Shown: one piece after another, positions 24,926-39,293 of the stretch
Numbering within the stretch: position 1 is the stretch's first letter
Layout: each line of letters opens with the position of its first letter
Assembly (NCBI RefSeq): GCF_014852585.1
Contig: NZ_JACVBX010000003.1
Coordinates: forward strand, 62,001-126,000
Reading direction: 5' to 3'
Length of the DNA stretch: 64,000 nucleotides
DNA from: Pseudomonas sp. PDM18
GTDB lineage: Bacteria; Pseudomonadota; Gammaproteobacteria; Pseudomonadales; Pseudomonadaceae
Notes under the pieces: generated by a model
Databases searched by the model: none
The model's input: the letters and a program-made list of their open reading frames with translations, nothing else
What the model was told of the DNA's origin: nothing
Made by a program: the position numbers and the translations under genes

Positions 24926-26008
24926 TCAACGCAGTTTCAACGTAGCCAGGCCGATCAGCACGAGAATCACCGTGATGATCCAGAAGCGCACGATCACGCG
25001 CGGCTCCGGCCAGCCTTTGAGTTCGAAGTGGTGGTGAATCGGCGCCATGCGGAACACCCGCTTGCCGGTCAACTTGAAGGAGGCAACCTGGATCACCACC
25101 GACAGGGTTTCCATGACGAACACGCCACCCATGATGAACAGCACGATTTCCTGGCGGACGATCACGGCGATGGTGCCCAGCGCGGCGCCCAGCGCCAGCG
25201 CGCCGACGTCACCCATGAAGACCTGGGCCGGATAGGTGTTGAACCAGAGGAAGCCCAACCCAGCGCCGACGATCGCACCGCAGAAGATGATCAGCTCGCC
25301 CGCCCCTGGCACGCTCGGGATGAACAGGTATTCGGCGAATTTGATGTTCCCCGACAGGTAGCAGAAGATCCCCAGCGCGCCGCCGACCATCACGGTGGGC
25401 ATGATCGCCAGGCCATCGAGGCCGTCGGTCAGGTTCACCGCGTTGCTGGAGCCAACGATCACGAAGTAGGTCAGCACCACGAAGAAGATGCCCAGCGGGA
25501 TCTCGACGTTCTTCAGCATCGGCACGATCAGGGTGGTCTCGACCGGCGTCTCGGCAGTCATATAAAGGAAGATCGCCGCGCCCAAGCCGAATACAGACTG
25601 CCAGAAATACTTCCAGCGGCTCGGCAGGCCACGGGAGTTCTTCTCGATCACCTTGCGGTAGTCATCCACCCAGCCGATGGCGCCGAACAGCAGGGTCACG
25701 GCTAGCACGACCCAGACGTAGCGGTTCGACCAGTCGGACCACAGCAGGGTGCTGATGGCGATGGCGGTGAGGATCAGCGCGCCACCCATGGTCGGCGTGC
25801 CTTTCTTGGACAGGTGCGATTGCGGGCCGTCGTTGCGCACGGACTGGCCGATCTGGCGGATCTGCAGGGTGCGGATCATCCACGGGCCCAGCCACAGCGA
25901 CAGTGCGAGCGCGGTCAGCACGCTGAGGATGCCGCGCAGGGTCAGGTACTGGAAGACGCCGAAGCCCTTGTAGAACTGTTGCAGGTACTCGGCGAGCAGC
26001 AGCAGCAT
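24926..26008 (-). CDS. mraY: Phospho-MurNAc-pentapeptide transferase
   Basis: Integral membrane enzyme that makes lipid I from UDP-MurNAc-pentapeptide and undecaprenyl phosphate. The 360-residue protein has about ten helices. Magnesium and catalytic motifs: KKGTPTMGG, the aspartate pair [43 protein letters not shown], and the histidine cluster [14 protein letters not shown]. Its start codon directly abuts the murF stop. Confidence 0.98.
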   Translation of the reverse strand: MLLLLAEYLQQFYKGFGVFQYLTLRGILSVLTALALSLWLGPWMIRTLQIRQIGQSVRNDGPQSHLSKKGTPTMGGALILTAIAISTLLWSDWSNRYVWVVLAVTLLFGAIGWVDDYRKVIEKNSRGLPSRWKYFWQSVFGLGAAIFLYMTAETPVETTLIVPMLKNVEIPLGIFFVVLTYFVIVGSSNAVNLTDGLDGLAIMPTVMVGGALGIFCYLSGNIKFAEYLFIPSVPGAGELIIFCGAIVGAGLGFLWFNTYPAQVFMGDVGALALGAALGTIAVIVRQEIVLFIMGGVFVMETLSVVIQVASFKLTGKRVFRMAPIHHHFELKGWPEPRVIVRFWIITVILVLIGLATLKLR

Positions 26009-27373
26009 TTAGTGAATCTCCTCGGAGGAACCACACAGCGCCGCGACGACCTTGTCCATCGCCGCGCTGCGGGAACCCTTGATCAGAATGGTGGTGGTCG
26101 ATGCTTCGTCGGCCAGGGCGCTGATCAGGCTGGCCTGATCAGCGAAATGCCGGCCCGCGGAACCGAACGCCTGCACGGCGTGGCTCATCAACGGTCCGAC
26201 GGCATAGAGCGCGGTGACTTTGCCAATGGCGTAGGTTCCCACTTCGCGATGGGAAGATTCCGCCCAGGCACCCAGCTCGCCCATGTCCCCGAGGACCAGG
26301 ACGGTCCGGCCGGAAAAGCCGGCGAGTATATCAATCGCCGCGCAGATTGAAGCCGGGTTGGCGTTGTAGCTGTCGTCGATCACACGCATGCCATTCGTCG
26401 CCAGCTGGGCTACGGCGCGACCCTTGACCGGCTGCAGGTTCTGCAGGCCTGAAACGATCCCGACCAGCGGCACGCCGAGGGCGTGAGCGGCGGCGGCGGC
26501 GGCCAGTGCGTTCGTGACGTTGTGCTCACCCAGCAGATTCAGCTGAACGGAAGCCTCGCCGGCCGGGCCTTGCAGGGTGAAACCCGGGCAACCACGAGCA
26601 TCACGCTTGATGTCGCTGGCGCGGAAATCGGCGCGAGCGTCGTGCAGGCCGAAACTGGAAATACGGCGACCGGCCGCGCGAGCCTGCCAGGTGTCGAAAG
26701 CCTTGTCGTCGCGGTTGAGGATGGCCACGCCGTCGGCATCCAGCCCTTCGAGGATCTCACCCTTGGCCAGGACGATCTTGTCCTGCCCGCCAAACTCACC
26801 CACATGGGCGGTACCGGCGTTGGTGATGATGGCGACTTGCGGGCGGGTCAGCGCGACCGTGTAGGCAATTTCGCCGACACGGTTGGCGCCCAGCTCAATG
26901 ACGGCGCTCTTGTGCTCAGGGGCCAGTTGCAACAGGGTCAGCGGCGCACCAAGGTCGTTGTTCAGGTTGCCGCGGGTCGCCAGGACTTCGCCCTGGGTCC
27001 GCAGGATGCTGGCGAGCATCTCCTTCACGGTGGTCTTGCCGCTGGAGCCGGTCACGGCGGCCACGCGACCGGTAAAGGCAGCGCGGTTCAGCGCGCCGAG
27101 CTGGCCCAGCGCGATACGGGTATCTGCCACGACCAGTTGCGGCAGCGGCGCACCGGCGACTTCGCGCTCGACCAAGGCAGCAACCGCGCCCTTGGCGGCG
27201 ACGTCGGCCAGGTAGTCGTGGCCGTCGAAACGCGGACCGGTCAGCGCAATGAACAGCTGGCCGGGCACGATGGCGCGGCTGTCGGTGCTCACGGCGTCGA
27301 AGCTGACGTCGTCGCCGATCACACGGCCTTGCAGCGCAGCAGCGACTTCGTTGAGCGAAAGGGGCTTAAGCAC
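26009..27373 (-). CDS. murF: UDP-MurNAc-tripeptide--D-alanyl-D-alanine ligase
   Basis: Adds D-Ala-D-Ala to complete the pentapeptide precursor. The 454-residue product has STDSRAIVPGQLFIALTG at the N-terminus, the ATP loop VTGSSGKTTVKEMLAS, GAPLTLLQLAPEH, IDDSYNANPAS and LGDMGELG. The start is GTG at 27373, inside the last eight bases of murE; the P. aeruginosa protein begins at the equivalent position. Confidence 0.97.
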   Translation of the reverse strand: MLKPLSLNEVAAALQGRVIGDDVSFDAVSTDSRAIVPGQLFIALTGPRFDGHDYLADVAAKGAVAALVEREVAGAPLPQLVVADTRIALGQLGALNRAAFTGRVAAVTGSSGKTTVKEMLASILRTQGEVLATRGNLNNDLGAPLTLLQLAPEHKSAVIELGANRVGEIAYTVALTRPQVAIITNAGTAHVGEFGGQDKIVLAKGEILEGLDADGVAILNRDDKAFDTWQARAAGRRISSFGLHDARADFRASDIKRDARGCPGFTLQGPAGEASVQLNLLGEHNVTNALAAAAAAHALGVPLVGIVSGLQNLQPVKGRAVAQLATNGMRVIDDSYNANPASICAAIDILAGFSGRTVLVLGDMGELGAWAESSHREVGTYAIGKVTALYAVGPLMSHAVQAFGSAGRHFADQASLISALADEASTTTILIKGSRSAAMDKVVAALCGSSEEIH

Positions 27374-28828
27374 GCTTCACCTCCCAGGCAGCCAGCGCCT
27401 TGGCGGCTTGTTCCAGATCGGAGAACGGATGACGAACGCCGTCGATCTCCTGGTAATCCTCGTGCCCCTTGCCGGCCAGCAATACGACGTCATCAACGCT
27501 GGCAGAAGCGATCAGGCGAGCAATGGCCTCACCTCGACCGGGCACGAACTCGACCGCGTCAGGTTTGGCGAAACCGGCACGGATGTCGGCGATGATCGCC
27601 TCGCTCTTCTCGGTGCGCGGGTTGTCGTCGGTGACCAGTACACGGTCCGCGTGCTGTTCGGCAATCTGCGCCATGATCGGGCGCTTGCCGCTGTCACGGT
27701 CGCCACCGCAACCGAACAGGCACAGCAGCTGGCCGTGCACGTGAGGACGCAAGGCGAGCAACACTTTTTCCAGCGCGTCCGGGGTGTGGGCGTAGTCGAC
27801 GACCACCAGCGGCTTTTCACCGCCGCCCAGGCGCTGCATGCGGCCGATCGGGCCTTCCAGTTGCGGCAGCACCTTGAGCACGTCGCCCACCGGGTAGTCC
27901 AGGCCCAGCAGCGCGCCGACCACGGCCAGCAGGTTGCTCAGGTTGAACTTGCCCAGCAGCGAGCTGCGCAGCAGGCCTTCACCCTGAGGAGTGACAATCT
28001 GCGCCTGTACACCGGCGTCGCTGAAAGCGGCTTCGCGGCAATAGATGTAGGCCGACGGGTCAATCAGGCTATAACCGATCAGGCGGGATTCGTGGGACTC
28101 GGCGGCCAACTGGCGGCCGAAGTCATCGTCCAGGTTGATCACCCGGCAACGCAGGCCCTGCCAGGCGAACAGCTTGGCCTTGGCGGCGCCGTAGGCTTCC
28201 ATCGAGCCGTGGTAGTCAAGGTGATCACGGGACAGGTTGGTGAACACCGCCACGTCGAAGCCCAGCGCCGCGACGCGGCCCTGCTCCAGACCGTGGGAGG
28301 ACACTTCCATGGCCACGGCCCTGGCGCCAGCCTGCTTCAGGCGTGCCAGAGTCGCCTGCACGGCAAGCGGGTCAGGCGTGGTGTGGCGACCGCTTTCCAG
28401 CGCGCCATAGAAACCGGTGCCGAGCGTGCCGACGATGCCGCAGCGCTCGCCGAGCAGGTCCAGCGCCTGGGCCACCAACTGGCTGACGCTGGTCTTGCCA
28501 TTGGTGCCGGTCACACCAACCAGTTCGACGCCACGGCTGGGTTCGCCGTAGAAGCGTCCGGCGATGGCGGACAACTGCTTGGCGAGGCCCTTGATGGCGA
28601 TCATCGGCACGTCGCTGGGCGGCAGATCAACAGCACCTTCCGCTTCATAGGCGACAGCGGCAGCGCCCTGGGAGAGCGCGGCGGCAATGTGCCCGCGGCC
28701 ATCCTGACGACCACCCGGCACAGCCAGGAACAGGTCGCCCGGCTTGACGGTACGGCTGTCCAGGGTCAGCTCACGGATCAGTTCGCCGCTTTCGGCTTGC
28801 GGCAGCAGTTGATTCAGGCTCATCGGCA

Positions 28829-28829
<1 letters not shown>
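27366..28829 (-). CDS. murE: UDP-MurNAc-tripeptide synthetase, meso-diaminopimelate type
   Basis: Adds meso-diaminopimelate to UDP-MurNAc-Ala-Glu. The 487-residue protein has LTLDSRTVKPGDLFLAVPG, the ATP loop VTGTNGKTSVSQLVAQ, the carbamylated-lysine region YGAAKAKLF and FGCGGDRDSGKRP. DDNPRTE carries the DNPR motif that selects diaminopimelate over lysine. Its start shares one base with the ftsI stop (TGATG). Confidence 0.97.
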
Positions 28830-31813
<2,984 letters not shown>

Positions 31814-31817
<4 letters not shown>

Positions 31818-32269
31818 AGAATAAGGTCGCGCAATTCATCCGGCAGGCCGCCGGGCTCTTTGATGGCTGCGAGATCGGCCTCGGCAACCGCATTCCATTT
31901 ATCTTCGTCCCACAACTGGAACTTGTTCAGCTGGCCGACCAGCATCGCTTTCTTGTCCAGGCCGGCGTACTCGCGCAGGCGCGGCGGAATGAGGAAACGC
32001 CCAGCGCCATCCAGCTCCAGGTCAACGGCATTGCCAATCAGCAAACGCTGCAGGCGCCGCGTTTCTTCACGCAGCGAGGGCAGTTCGCGCAGCTTGGCTT
32101 CGATGAGTTCCCATTCAGGGAGGGGGTAAACGGTGAGGCAGGTGTCGACGGCATCGATGGTGACGATGAGCTGGCCATTGCAACGCGAAACGAGCTCGTC
32201 ACGATACCGACTCGGCATCGCGAGGCGCCCTTTGGCGTCGAGACTGATGGCGTTAGCTCCGCGAAACAC
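31814..32269 (-). CDS. mraZ: Transcriptional regulator MraZ
   Basis: DNA-binding protein with two SpoVT/AbrB-like domains that represses its own dcw operon in E. coli. The 151-residue protein contains [17 protein letters not shown] in the first domain and [18 protein letters not shown] in the second, the duplicated family motif. The start is GTG at 32269 with GGGGAAG seven bases upstream. It is first in the dcw cluster; matching operator repeats lie directly upstream at 32305-32344. Confidence 0.97.
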
Positions 32270-32304
32270 GTCAGCGCTTCCCCTGTGGTTGGCTATCCAT
32301 GCCT

Positions 32305-32344
32305 GTTGATCCCACTTTTACCCACTTCGTACCACTTCCGCACA
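32305..32344 (-). promoter_or_regulatory. MraZ-box operator, four phased 10-bp repeats
   Basis: Read on the minus strand, four successive 10-mers begin TGTGC, TGGTA, TGGGT and TGGGA, i.e. the TGGGN-N5 repeat recognised by MraZ in other bacteria. They start just after the -10 and cover the expected transcription start, as expected for repression of the dcw operon. The outermost copy is degenerate. Confidence 0.75.
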
Positions 32345-32373
32345 CTATAGAAATCCGCGCTCCCCACCGTCAA
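32345..32373 (-). promoter_or_regulatory. dcw operon promoter
   Basis: Minus strand TTGACG (32368-32373), a 17-base spacer and CTATAG (32345-32350) form a near-consensus sigma-70 promoter, 75 bases before the mraZ start and immediately upstream of the MraZ boxes. Confidence 0.8.
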
Positions 32374-32454
32374 GGCGAGCTGGAGGGGAAAAATCCTTAC
32401 AGGACCGAGATTTAGCGTGCTTTTGCGATGTTCGGGGAGGGGATTTGACGCGCC

Positions 32455-32495
32455 AGAAAAGAGAAAAGCCCAGTGTTTTCAAAACACTGGGCTTT
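32455..32495 (-). terminator. Terminator downstream of rnpB
   Basis: A 15-bp perfect stem (32465-32479 with 32481-32495) is followed on the minus strand by TTTTCTCTTTTC. It lies about 85 bases beyond the mature rnpB end and isolates rnpB from the dcw promoter. Confidence 0.75.
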
Positions 32496-32580
32496 CATAC
32501 TTAAAGTGATTTCTTAAGTTTGTAACTTCTTCCGGTCAGCGACAAATGGTCATGTGGAAAGAAGTGGAGGAAAAGTGCTG

Positions 32581-32933
32581 AGAGTCGATCTGTAAGCCGG
32601 GTTCTGTCGAGGACAGCCATTCCTCTGGGACATACATCACTGCATGCCTCAAGCGATCTACCCGAACCCAACGCGGGCCGCGCCAATGGGTTCCTATTTG
32701 ATCTTGCTCCGAGTGGGGTTTACCTAGCCACGAACTGTTGCCAGCCGTGCGGTGCGCTCTTACCGCACCTTTTCACCCTTACCGGCGCTTGCGCGCTTAG
32801 GCGGTTATTTTCTGTGGCACTTTCCGTAGGCTCGCGCCTCCCAGGCGTTACCTGGCACTCTGCCCTATGGAGCCCGGACTTTCCTCCACCCCGTGGTGGA
32901 ACACCACGGAACAGCGACTGTCCAATCGACTCT
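32581..32933 (-). ncRNA. rnpB: RNase P RNA (bacterial type A)
   Basis: Catalytic RNA of RNase P, which matures tRNA 5' ends. On the minus strand the 5' end AGAGTCGATTGGACAG pairs with the 3' end ATCGACTCT (helix P1), giving 353 nt, the usual Pseudomonas size. The conserved core segments GAGGAAAGTCCGGGC (CR-I), AGGGTGAAAAGGTG, GGTAAACCCC and ACAGAACCCGGCTTA are all present. The gene has its own promoter beside the rsmI stop and a separate terminator. Confidence 0.97.
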
Positions 32934-32942
32934 CAGTCCGCA

Positions 32943-32971
32943 AGGTTAGCGGCTGACGACGCTCAGGACAA
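32943..32971 (-). promoter_or_regulatory. rnpB promoter
   Basis: Minus strand TTGTCC (32966-32971), 17-base spacer, TAACCT (32943-32948). A start site about seven bases downstream coincides with the predicted rnpB 5' end. The -35 lies three bases beyond the rsmI stop codon. Confidence 0.65.
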
Positions 32972-32973
32972 GC

Positions 32974-33822
32974 TCAAGCCTTGCCCTGGCGCTCCAGTGC
33001 GATCTGATAAAGCTGATTCTTGCGCCCCCCGGTGATCTCCGCAGCAAGCGCTGCGGCGCGCTTGACCGGCAGTTCCGCCAGCAGCAGATCAAGCACCCGC
33101 AGAGTCTGCGCATCCACAACCTCATCGCCTTCCGGTGCGGGCTTGCCAGCCACCAGCAGCACGCATTCACCCCGCTGCTGATTACTGTCGGAGGCCACGA
33201 ATTCGCGCAACTCGCCCAGCGGCAGCCCCTTCAGGGTCTCGAAGGTCTTGGTCAGCTCACGGGCCAGCAGGGCCGGCCGTTCGTCGCCGAAGATCGCAGC
33301 CATGTCCTCGATGCACTCCAGCACTCGGTGCGGCGCCTCGTAGAAAATCAGGGTGCGCGGTTCATCCACCAGCGCCTCCAGGCGCCCACGACGACCGGCG
33401 ACCTTGGCGGGCAGAAAGCCTTCGAAGACGAAACGATCCGACGGCAGACCAGCAGCGGAAAGCGCTGCAATCAGCGCACAGGCCCCGGGCACAGGCACCA
33501 CGGCGATGCCGGCTGCGCGCGCCTGGCGCACCAAGTGGTAGCCCGGATCGGAAATCAGCGGCGTGCCTGCATCGGAAATCAGCGCAACGTCCTCGCCAGC
33601 CTGCAGCTTGGTGAGGAAGCGCCCACCCTGCTCCCGCTCGTTGTGCTCGTGGCAGGCCGCCAGTGGCGTCTGGATTCCGAAATGCTGCAGCAGGCGTACG
33701 GAGTGGCGGGTGTCTTCAGCGGCGATCAGCGCCACATCGGCCAGCACCTTCAGCGCACGGGCACTGATGTCATCCAGGTTGCCGATGGGAGTGGCCACCA
33801 CATAGAGAGTGCCTAGGGTCAC
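32974..33822 (-). CDS. rsmI: 16S rRNA 2'-O-methyltransferase RsmI (C1402)
   Basis: Tetrapyrrole-methylase-fold enzyme that 2'-O-methylates C1402 of 16S rRNA. The 282-residue product begins with [23 protein letters not shown] and contains [29 protein letters not shown] (SAM site), [18 protein letters not shown] and [14 protein letters not shown]. The start is GTG 33822; an ATG at 33894 lacks family similarity. Divergent from lpoA. Confidence 0.95.
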   Translation of the reverse strand: MTLGTLYVVATPIGNLDDISARALKVLADVALIAAEDTRHSVRLLQHFGIQTPLAACHEHNEREQGGRFLTKLQAGEDVALISDAGTPLISDPGYHLVRQARAAGIAVVPVPGACALIAALSAAGLPSDRFVFEGFLPAKVAGRRGRLEALVDEPRTLIFYEAPHRVLECIEDMAAIFGDERPALLARELTKTFETLKGLPLGELREFVASDSNQQRGECVLLVAGKPAPEGDEVVDAQTLRVLDLLLAELPVKRAAALAAEITGGRKNQLYQIALERQGKA

Positions 33823-33858
33823 GCGGGAGATCCTCACCGAAAGTGTCGGAAAAGACGC

Positions 33859-33914
33859 ATTGTATCCCGATTCCGGCAGCCGCCATCGCGTCACCCTCGC
33901 CGCTTGGGTACAAT
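33859..33914. promoter_or_regulatory. Divergent rsmI / lpoA promoter region
   Basis: TACAAT occurs on the minus strand at 33859-33864 (toward rsmI) and on the plus strand at 33909-33914 (toward lpoA), each about 35 bases before a start codon. Neither has a convincing -35, so this is a weak call. Confidence 0.35.
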
Positions 33915-33949
33915 CGGCAGCTCTTTGAATGCGTCACGAGAAGCCCGAT

Positions 33950-35760
33950 ATGATCGCTCGCCTGCGTCCGCTATCCGCTCTGTTCCTGGCTGGCATGCTC
34001 GCCGCCTGTGCGTCCTCCCCGTCGTCCAATCTCGGCGAACTGCCGCGCACCCCGGACGCCAGCATCGAACAGCTGCTGCAGCAGGCCTCCACCGCCAAGC
34101 CGGACGAAGCCGCCGTCCTGCGCCTGTCCGCTGCCGATCTGGCGTACAAGCAGAAGGATCTCGGCCGCTCCACGCAGATCCTCGATCAGATTCCGATGGA
34201 CAGCCTGAAGCCCGCCCAGCAGGTCTTTGCCAGCACCCTGCGTGCCCAGCTCGAACTGGCCCGCAACAAGACCAAAGCGGCCCTGAAGGCCTTCGACAAC
34301 CCCAACTTCCAGCGTCTGAGCGAAATGCCGGTCGACCTGCAGGCCCGCACCGGCATGGTCAAATCCCTGGCCCTGGCCGCTGACGGGCAAACACTGAGCG
34401 CCGCCCGCGAGCGCGTGTTCATCGATCCGCTGCTTAATGCCGAGGCCAGCAAGGCCAACCATGAGGAAATCTGGAAGCTGGCGTCCAGCCTGCCCCTTGA
34501 GCAGATGCAGGCCAGCAGCAACGAAGGCGACCTGAACGGCTGGCTGGAGCTGGCGCGCATCACCAAGTCTTCCTCGACCCTTAAGGAACAGCAGTCGAAC
34601 ATCGACAACTGGGTCGCGCAGAACCCGGACCATCCGGCTGCCAAGCAATTGCCGGACGCCCTGACCAAGCTGAAGTCCCTAGCCGCCCAGCCGCTGAACA
34701 AGATCGGCCTGCTGCTACCGCAACAGGGCCAGCTCGCCTCCGTCGCTCGCGCCCTGCAGGACGGCTTCCTCGCCGCCCACTACCAGGCCCAGCAAAGCGG
34801 CCAGGCACAACCGGCGATCAAGCTCTACGACAGCAGCCAGGTGCGCTCGCTGGACGAGTTCTATCGCCAGGCCCAGGCCGACGGCGTACAGCTGGTCGTT
34901 GGCCCACTGGAAAAGAATCTGGTCAAGCAAATGAGCAGCCAGCCGCAACTCCCGATTACCACCCTTGCGCTGAACTACGCAGACGGCAACCAGGAAGGCC
35001 CGGCCCAACTGTTCCAGTTCGGCCTGTCCGCCGAGGACGAAGCCCGAGAAGTCGCCAACCGTGCCTGGAACGACGGCATGCGCCGCGCCGTGGCCCTGGT
35101 ACCGCGCGGCGAGTGGGGCGACCGCGTACTCGCCTCCTTCAGCCGCAACTGGCAAGCGGCCGGTGGCACCCTGATCGCCGCCGAGCACGTCGACCAGCCG
35201 GTGGAGCTGGCCCGCCAGATCGCCGACCTGCTGCAACTGCGCCAGAGCGAAGGCCGCGCCAAGCGCCTGCAGGGCGTACTCGACAGCAGCGTCGACACCC
35301 AACCCTCGCGCCGTCAGGACATCGACTTCATCTTCCTCGCCGCCACCCCGCAGCAAGCCCGCCAAATCAAGCCAACGCTGGCCTTCCAGTACGCTGGCGA
35401 CCTGCCGGTCTATGCCACTTCCAACCTGTACACCGGCGTAAACAACCCGGCGCAGGACCAGGACCTGAATGGCATCCGCTTCTGCGAGACCCCGTGGCTG
35501 CTGAATCCGAACAACGCCCTGCGCCAGCAGGTCGCCGCCCAGTGGCCGGCCGCCAACGGCAGCCTCGGTCGCCTGTACGCCATGGGCGCCGACGCCTACC
35601 AGCTGGCCCCGCGCCTGCCGGAGCTCAAGGCCGTGCCGAGCATGCAGGTAGACGGCCTGACGGGCACTCTGAGCGTCAGCGCCGGCCAGCGCGTCGAGCG
35701 CCGCCTGCCCTGGGCCGAGTTCAAGAATGGCCAGGTGCAGCCACTGGAGAGCAGCGGTAT

Positions 35761-35764
<4 letters not shown>
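33950..35764 (+). CDS. lpoA: Outer-membrane lipoprotein LpoA, PBP1a activator
   Basis: Lipoprotein that reaches through the peptidoglycan to stimulate the bifunctional synthase PBP1a. The 604-residue precursor has a signal peptide and the lipobox LAAC (Cys near residue 20). An N-terminal TPR-like helical domain follows (about 25-240: LSAADLAYKQKDLGRS, KAALKAFDNPNFQRLSEM). A periplasmic-binding-protein-like C-terminal domain starts near 250 (KIGLLLPQQGQLASVARALQDGFLAAHY, GPLEKNLVKQM, YATSNLYTG). The ATG at 33950 starts the signal peptide. First gene of a four-gene unit. Confidence 0.93.
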
Positions 35765-37335
<1,571 letters not shown>

Positions 37336-37354
37336 TCACTCGATTGCAGGCATG

Positions 37355-37383
37355 AAAAAGGCGACCCTCGGGTCGCCTTTTTA
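37355..37383. terminator. Bidirectional terminator, dolP / sspB
   Basis: Stem AAAAAGGCGACCC / GGGTCGCCTTTTT between convergent dolP and sspB; A-run on one side and T-run on the other. Confidence 0.9.
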
Positions 37384-37788
37384 TTACTTCACCACCTTGA
37401 GACTTGGCCGACCACTGGGGCGAGGCGGCTCGTCGGAGGGGCCGTCATCGGGCAGATCCTCGTCATCGGTAGGCACCGGCGGCTCCAAATCAAAAACCAT
37501 GCCCTGGCCGTTCTCCCGCGCATAGATGGCCATCACAGCCTGTGACGGGACATAAAGGCTCTGGGCGACCCCACCGAAGCGACCCTCGAAGCTCACCGCC
37601 TCGTTGTCCATCTGCAGGTGGTGCACCGCGGTCGGCGAGACGTTGAGCACGATCTGGCCATCACTGGCATAACCCGGCGGCACCCGCACACCCGGATACT
37701 CGGAGTTCACCAGGATATGCGGCGTGCAGCCGTTGTCGACGATCCACTCATAGAGGGCTCGCACGAGATAGGGACGACTGGAGTTCAT
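37384..37788 (-). CDS. sspB: ClpXP protease specificity-enhancing factor SspB
   Basis: Adaptor that delivers ssrA-tagged proteins to ClpXP. The 134-residue product has the dimeric substrate-binding domain (SRPYLVRALYEWIVDNGCTPHILVN, FGGVAQSLYVPSQAVMAIYARENGQGM), then an acidic flexible linker (about 105-125), and ends with GRPSLKVVK, the XB peptide that docks on ClpX. Tandem ATGs exist; the second (37788) is better spaced from AAGGAG. Downstream of sspA with an eleven-base gap. Confidence 0.95.
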   Translation of the reverse strand: MNSSRPYLVRALYEWIVDNGCTPHILVNSEYPGVRVPPGYASDGQIVLNVSPTAVHHLQMDNEAVSFEGRFGGVAQSLYVPSQAVMAIYARENGQGMVFDLEPPVPTDDEDLPDDGPSDEPPRPSGRPSLKVVK

Positions 37789-37799
37789 CATCAGGCTCC

Positions 37800-38417
37800 T
37801 TAGCGCATATCACGTTCGATAGAGGACAGGCTCGCACGGAAAGTTTCCCGCGCAAACTGCCGCTCCATGTAGTCCAGCAGAGGCTTCGCCGGCCGCGGCA
37901 GCTCAATGCCCAGGATCGGCAGACGCCAGAGGATCGGCAATAGGCAGCAATCCACCAGGCTCAGCTCATCACTGAGGAAGAACGCCTTGTCGGCGAACAG
38001 CGGCGACACCCCGGTCAGACTCTCACGCAACTCCTTGCGCGCCAAGGCTCGTTCGGCATCCTTGCGGCGGGTATCAAGGATACGGTCCACCAGGCTGCAC
38101 CAGTCGCGCTGGATGCGGTGCATCAGCAGGCGGCTGTTGGCGCGAGCTACCGGGTAGACCGGAAGCAGCGGCGGATGTGGATAACGTTCATCAAGGTACT
38201 CCATGACCACCGTCGACTCGTAGAGCGCGAGATCGCGATCCACCAGGGTCGGCAGGCTGCCATAGGGGTTCACTTCGGCGAGTTTGGCCGGGATGTTGCC
38301 GGCAGGTACGTCGATGATGTCGGCGACAACGCTCTTCTCGGCCAGCACCAGACGCACGCGGTGACTGTAGTGGCAGGAAGGGTCGGAGAAGCAGGTGAGC
38401 TTGTTGATTGCGGCCAT
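37800..38417 (-). CDS. sspA: Stringent starvation protein A, RNA-polymerase-associated
   Basis: GST-fold protein that binds RNA polymerase and affects transcription in stationary phase and stress; in some pathogens it acts with MglA-type partners. The 205-residue product has an N-terminal thioredoxin fold ([58 protein letters not shown]) and a helical C-terminal domain. The conserved PHP loop typical of SspA is visible in YPHPPL. Upstream of sspB, the classic sspAB operon, and downstream of the bc1 operon. Confidence 0.94.
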   Translation of the reverse strand: MAAINKLTCFSDPSCHYSHRVRLVLAEKSVVADIIDVPAGNIPAKLAEVNPYGSLPTLVDRDLALYESTVVMEYLDERYPHPPLLPVYPVARANSRLLMHRIQRDWCSLVDRILDTRRKDAERALARKELRESLTGVSPLFADKAFFLSDELSLVDCCLLPILWRLPILGIELPRPAKPLLDYMERQFARETFRASLSSIERDMR

Positions 38418-38455
38418 GCCGCGCGCCTCCTCGCAGGATCTTCTTGTGGGAGGTA

Positions 38456-38491
38456 GAAAAACGCACGCGCGCCCCGTAGGGCGCGCGCTTG
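38456..38491 (-). terminator. Terminator downstream of petABC
   Basis: A GC-rich stem (GCGCGCCC / GGGCGCGC) is followed on the minus strand by GTGCGTTTTTC, between petC and sspA. Confidence 0.75.
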
Positions 38492-38510
38492 TTACTACGA
38501 CTGGTGGTGC

Positions 38511-39293
38511 TTAGTGCACGTCCTTCCAGTATTCGCGCTTGAGCAGGTAGGCGAACACGAAGAAGAAGGCCAGGAACAGCAGGACGTAGGTGCCGATACG
38601 GTGAGAGTCCAGCTTGTTCGGATCAGACGAATAAGCCAGGAAGGTCACCAGGTTCTTCACCTTCTCGTCGAACTGAGCCTCGGTCAGCTGACCGGATTTC
38701 GGCACGATGGTCAGTTGGTCGCAGGCCTCGTGGGTCAGCGGGGTACCGGTCAGAGGATCGTACTGCTTCTTGCCATCCTCGACGACCTGAACCTGCTTGC
38801 AACCGACGACCTGGCGGCCCTGCAGGCTGACCAGCACGTTCGGCATGCCGACGTTCGGGAAGACCTTGTTGTTCACGCCCCACGGACGCTTGGGATCTTC
38901 GTAGAACGAACGCAGGTAGGTGTACAGCCAGTCAGTACCACGAACGCGAGCTACCAGGGTCAGGTCTGGCGGCGCAGCGCCGAACCAAACCTTGGCGTCA
39001 GCCGGCTTCATACCGATGTCCATGTGGTCACCGATCTTCGCACCGGTAAACACCAGGTGGCTCATCATCAGCTCTTCCGGGATACCCAGATCACGGCCGA
39101 CACGCTCATAACGCTGGAACTTGGCGCTGTGACAGCCCATGCAGTAGTTGGCGAAGGTGCGCGCGCCATCCTGCATGGCGGCCTTATCGGTCAGGTCGAT
39201 ATCGACGCGATCCAGGGCCGGGCCATGACCTTCGGCGGCAAAACCGAAGACAGGCAGCAGAGCCAGAACAAATGCAGCGAATTGCTTTTTCAT
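38511..39293 (-). CDS. petC: Cytochrome c1 of the bc1 complex
   Basis: Heme c subunit of ubiquinol-cytochrome c reductase, passing electrons from the Rieske centre to soluble cytochrome c. The 260-residue precursor has a cleavable signal (MKKQFAAFVLALLPVFGFAAEG), heme-binding CMGCH near residue 50, the axial-methionine region GMPNVLVSLQG, and a C-terminal membrane anchor (TYVLLFLAFFFVFAYLLKREYW). ATG 39293 shares one base with the petB stop; an upstream ATG at 39386 lies inside petB and adds non-signal residues. Confidence 0.97.
   Translation of the reverse strand: MKKQFAAFVLALLPVFGFAAEGHGPALDRVDIDLTDKAAMQDGARTFANYCMGCHSAKFQRYERVGRDLGIPEELMMSHLVFTGAKIGDHMDIGMKPADAKVWFGAAPPDLTLVARVRGTDWLYTYLRSFYEDPKRPWGVNNKVFPNVGMPNVLVSLQGRQVVGCKQVQVVEDGKKQYDPLTGTPLTHEACDQLTIVPKSGQLTEAQFDEKVKNLVTFLAYSSDPNKLDSHRIGTYVLLFLAFFFVFAYLLKREYWKDVH

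Larger units (their letters stand above)
32270..32580. other. mraZ / rnpB intergenic region
   Basis: A 311-base non-coding stretch. It holds the MraZ operator repeats, the dcw promoter and the rnpB terminator, all given separately. The rest (about 32375-32454 and 32500-32580) shows no gene or further motif that I can support. Confidence 0.7.
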
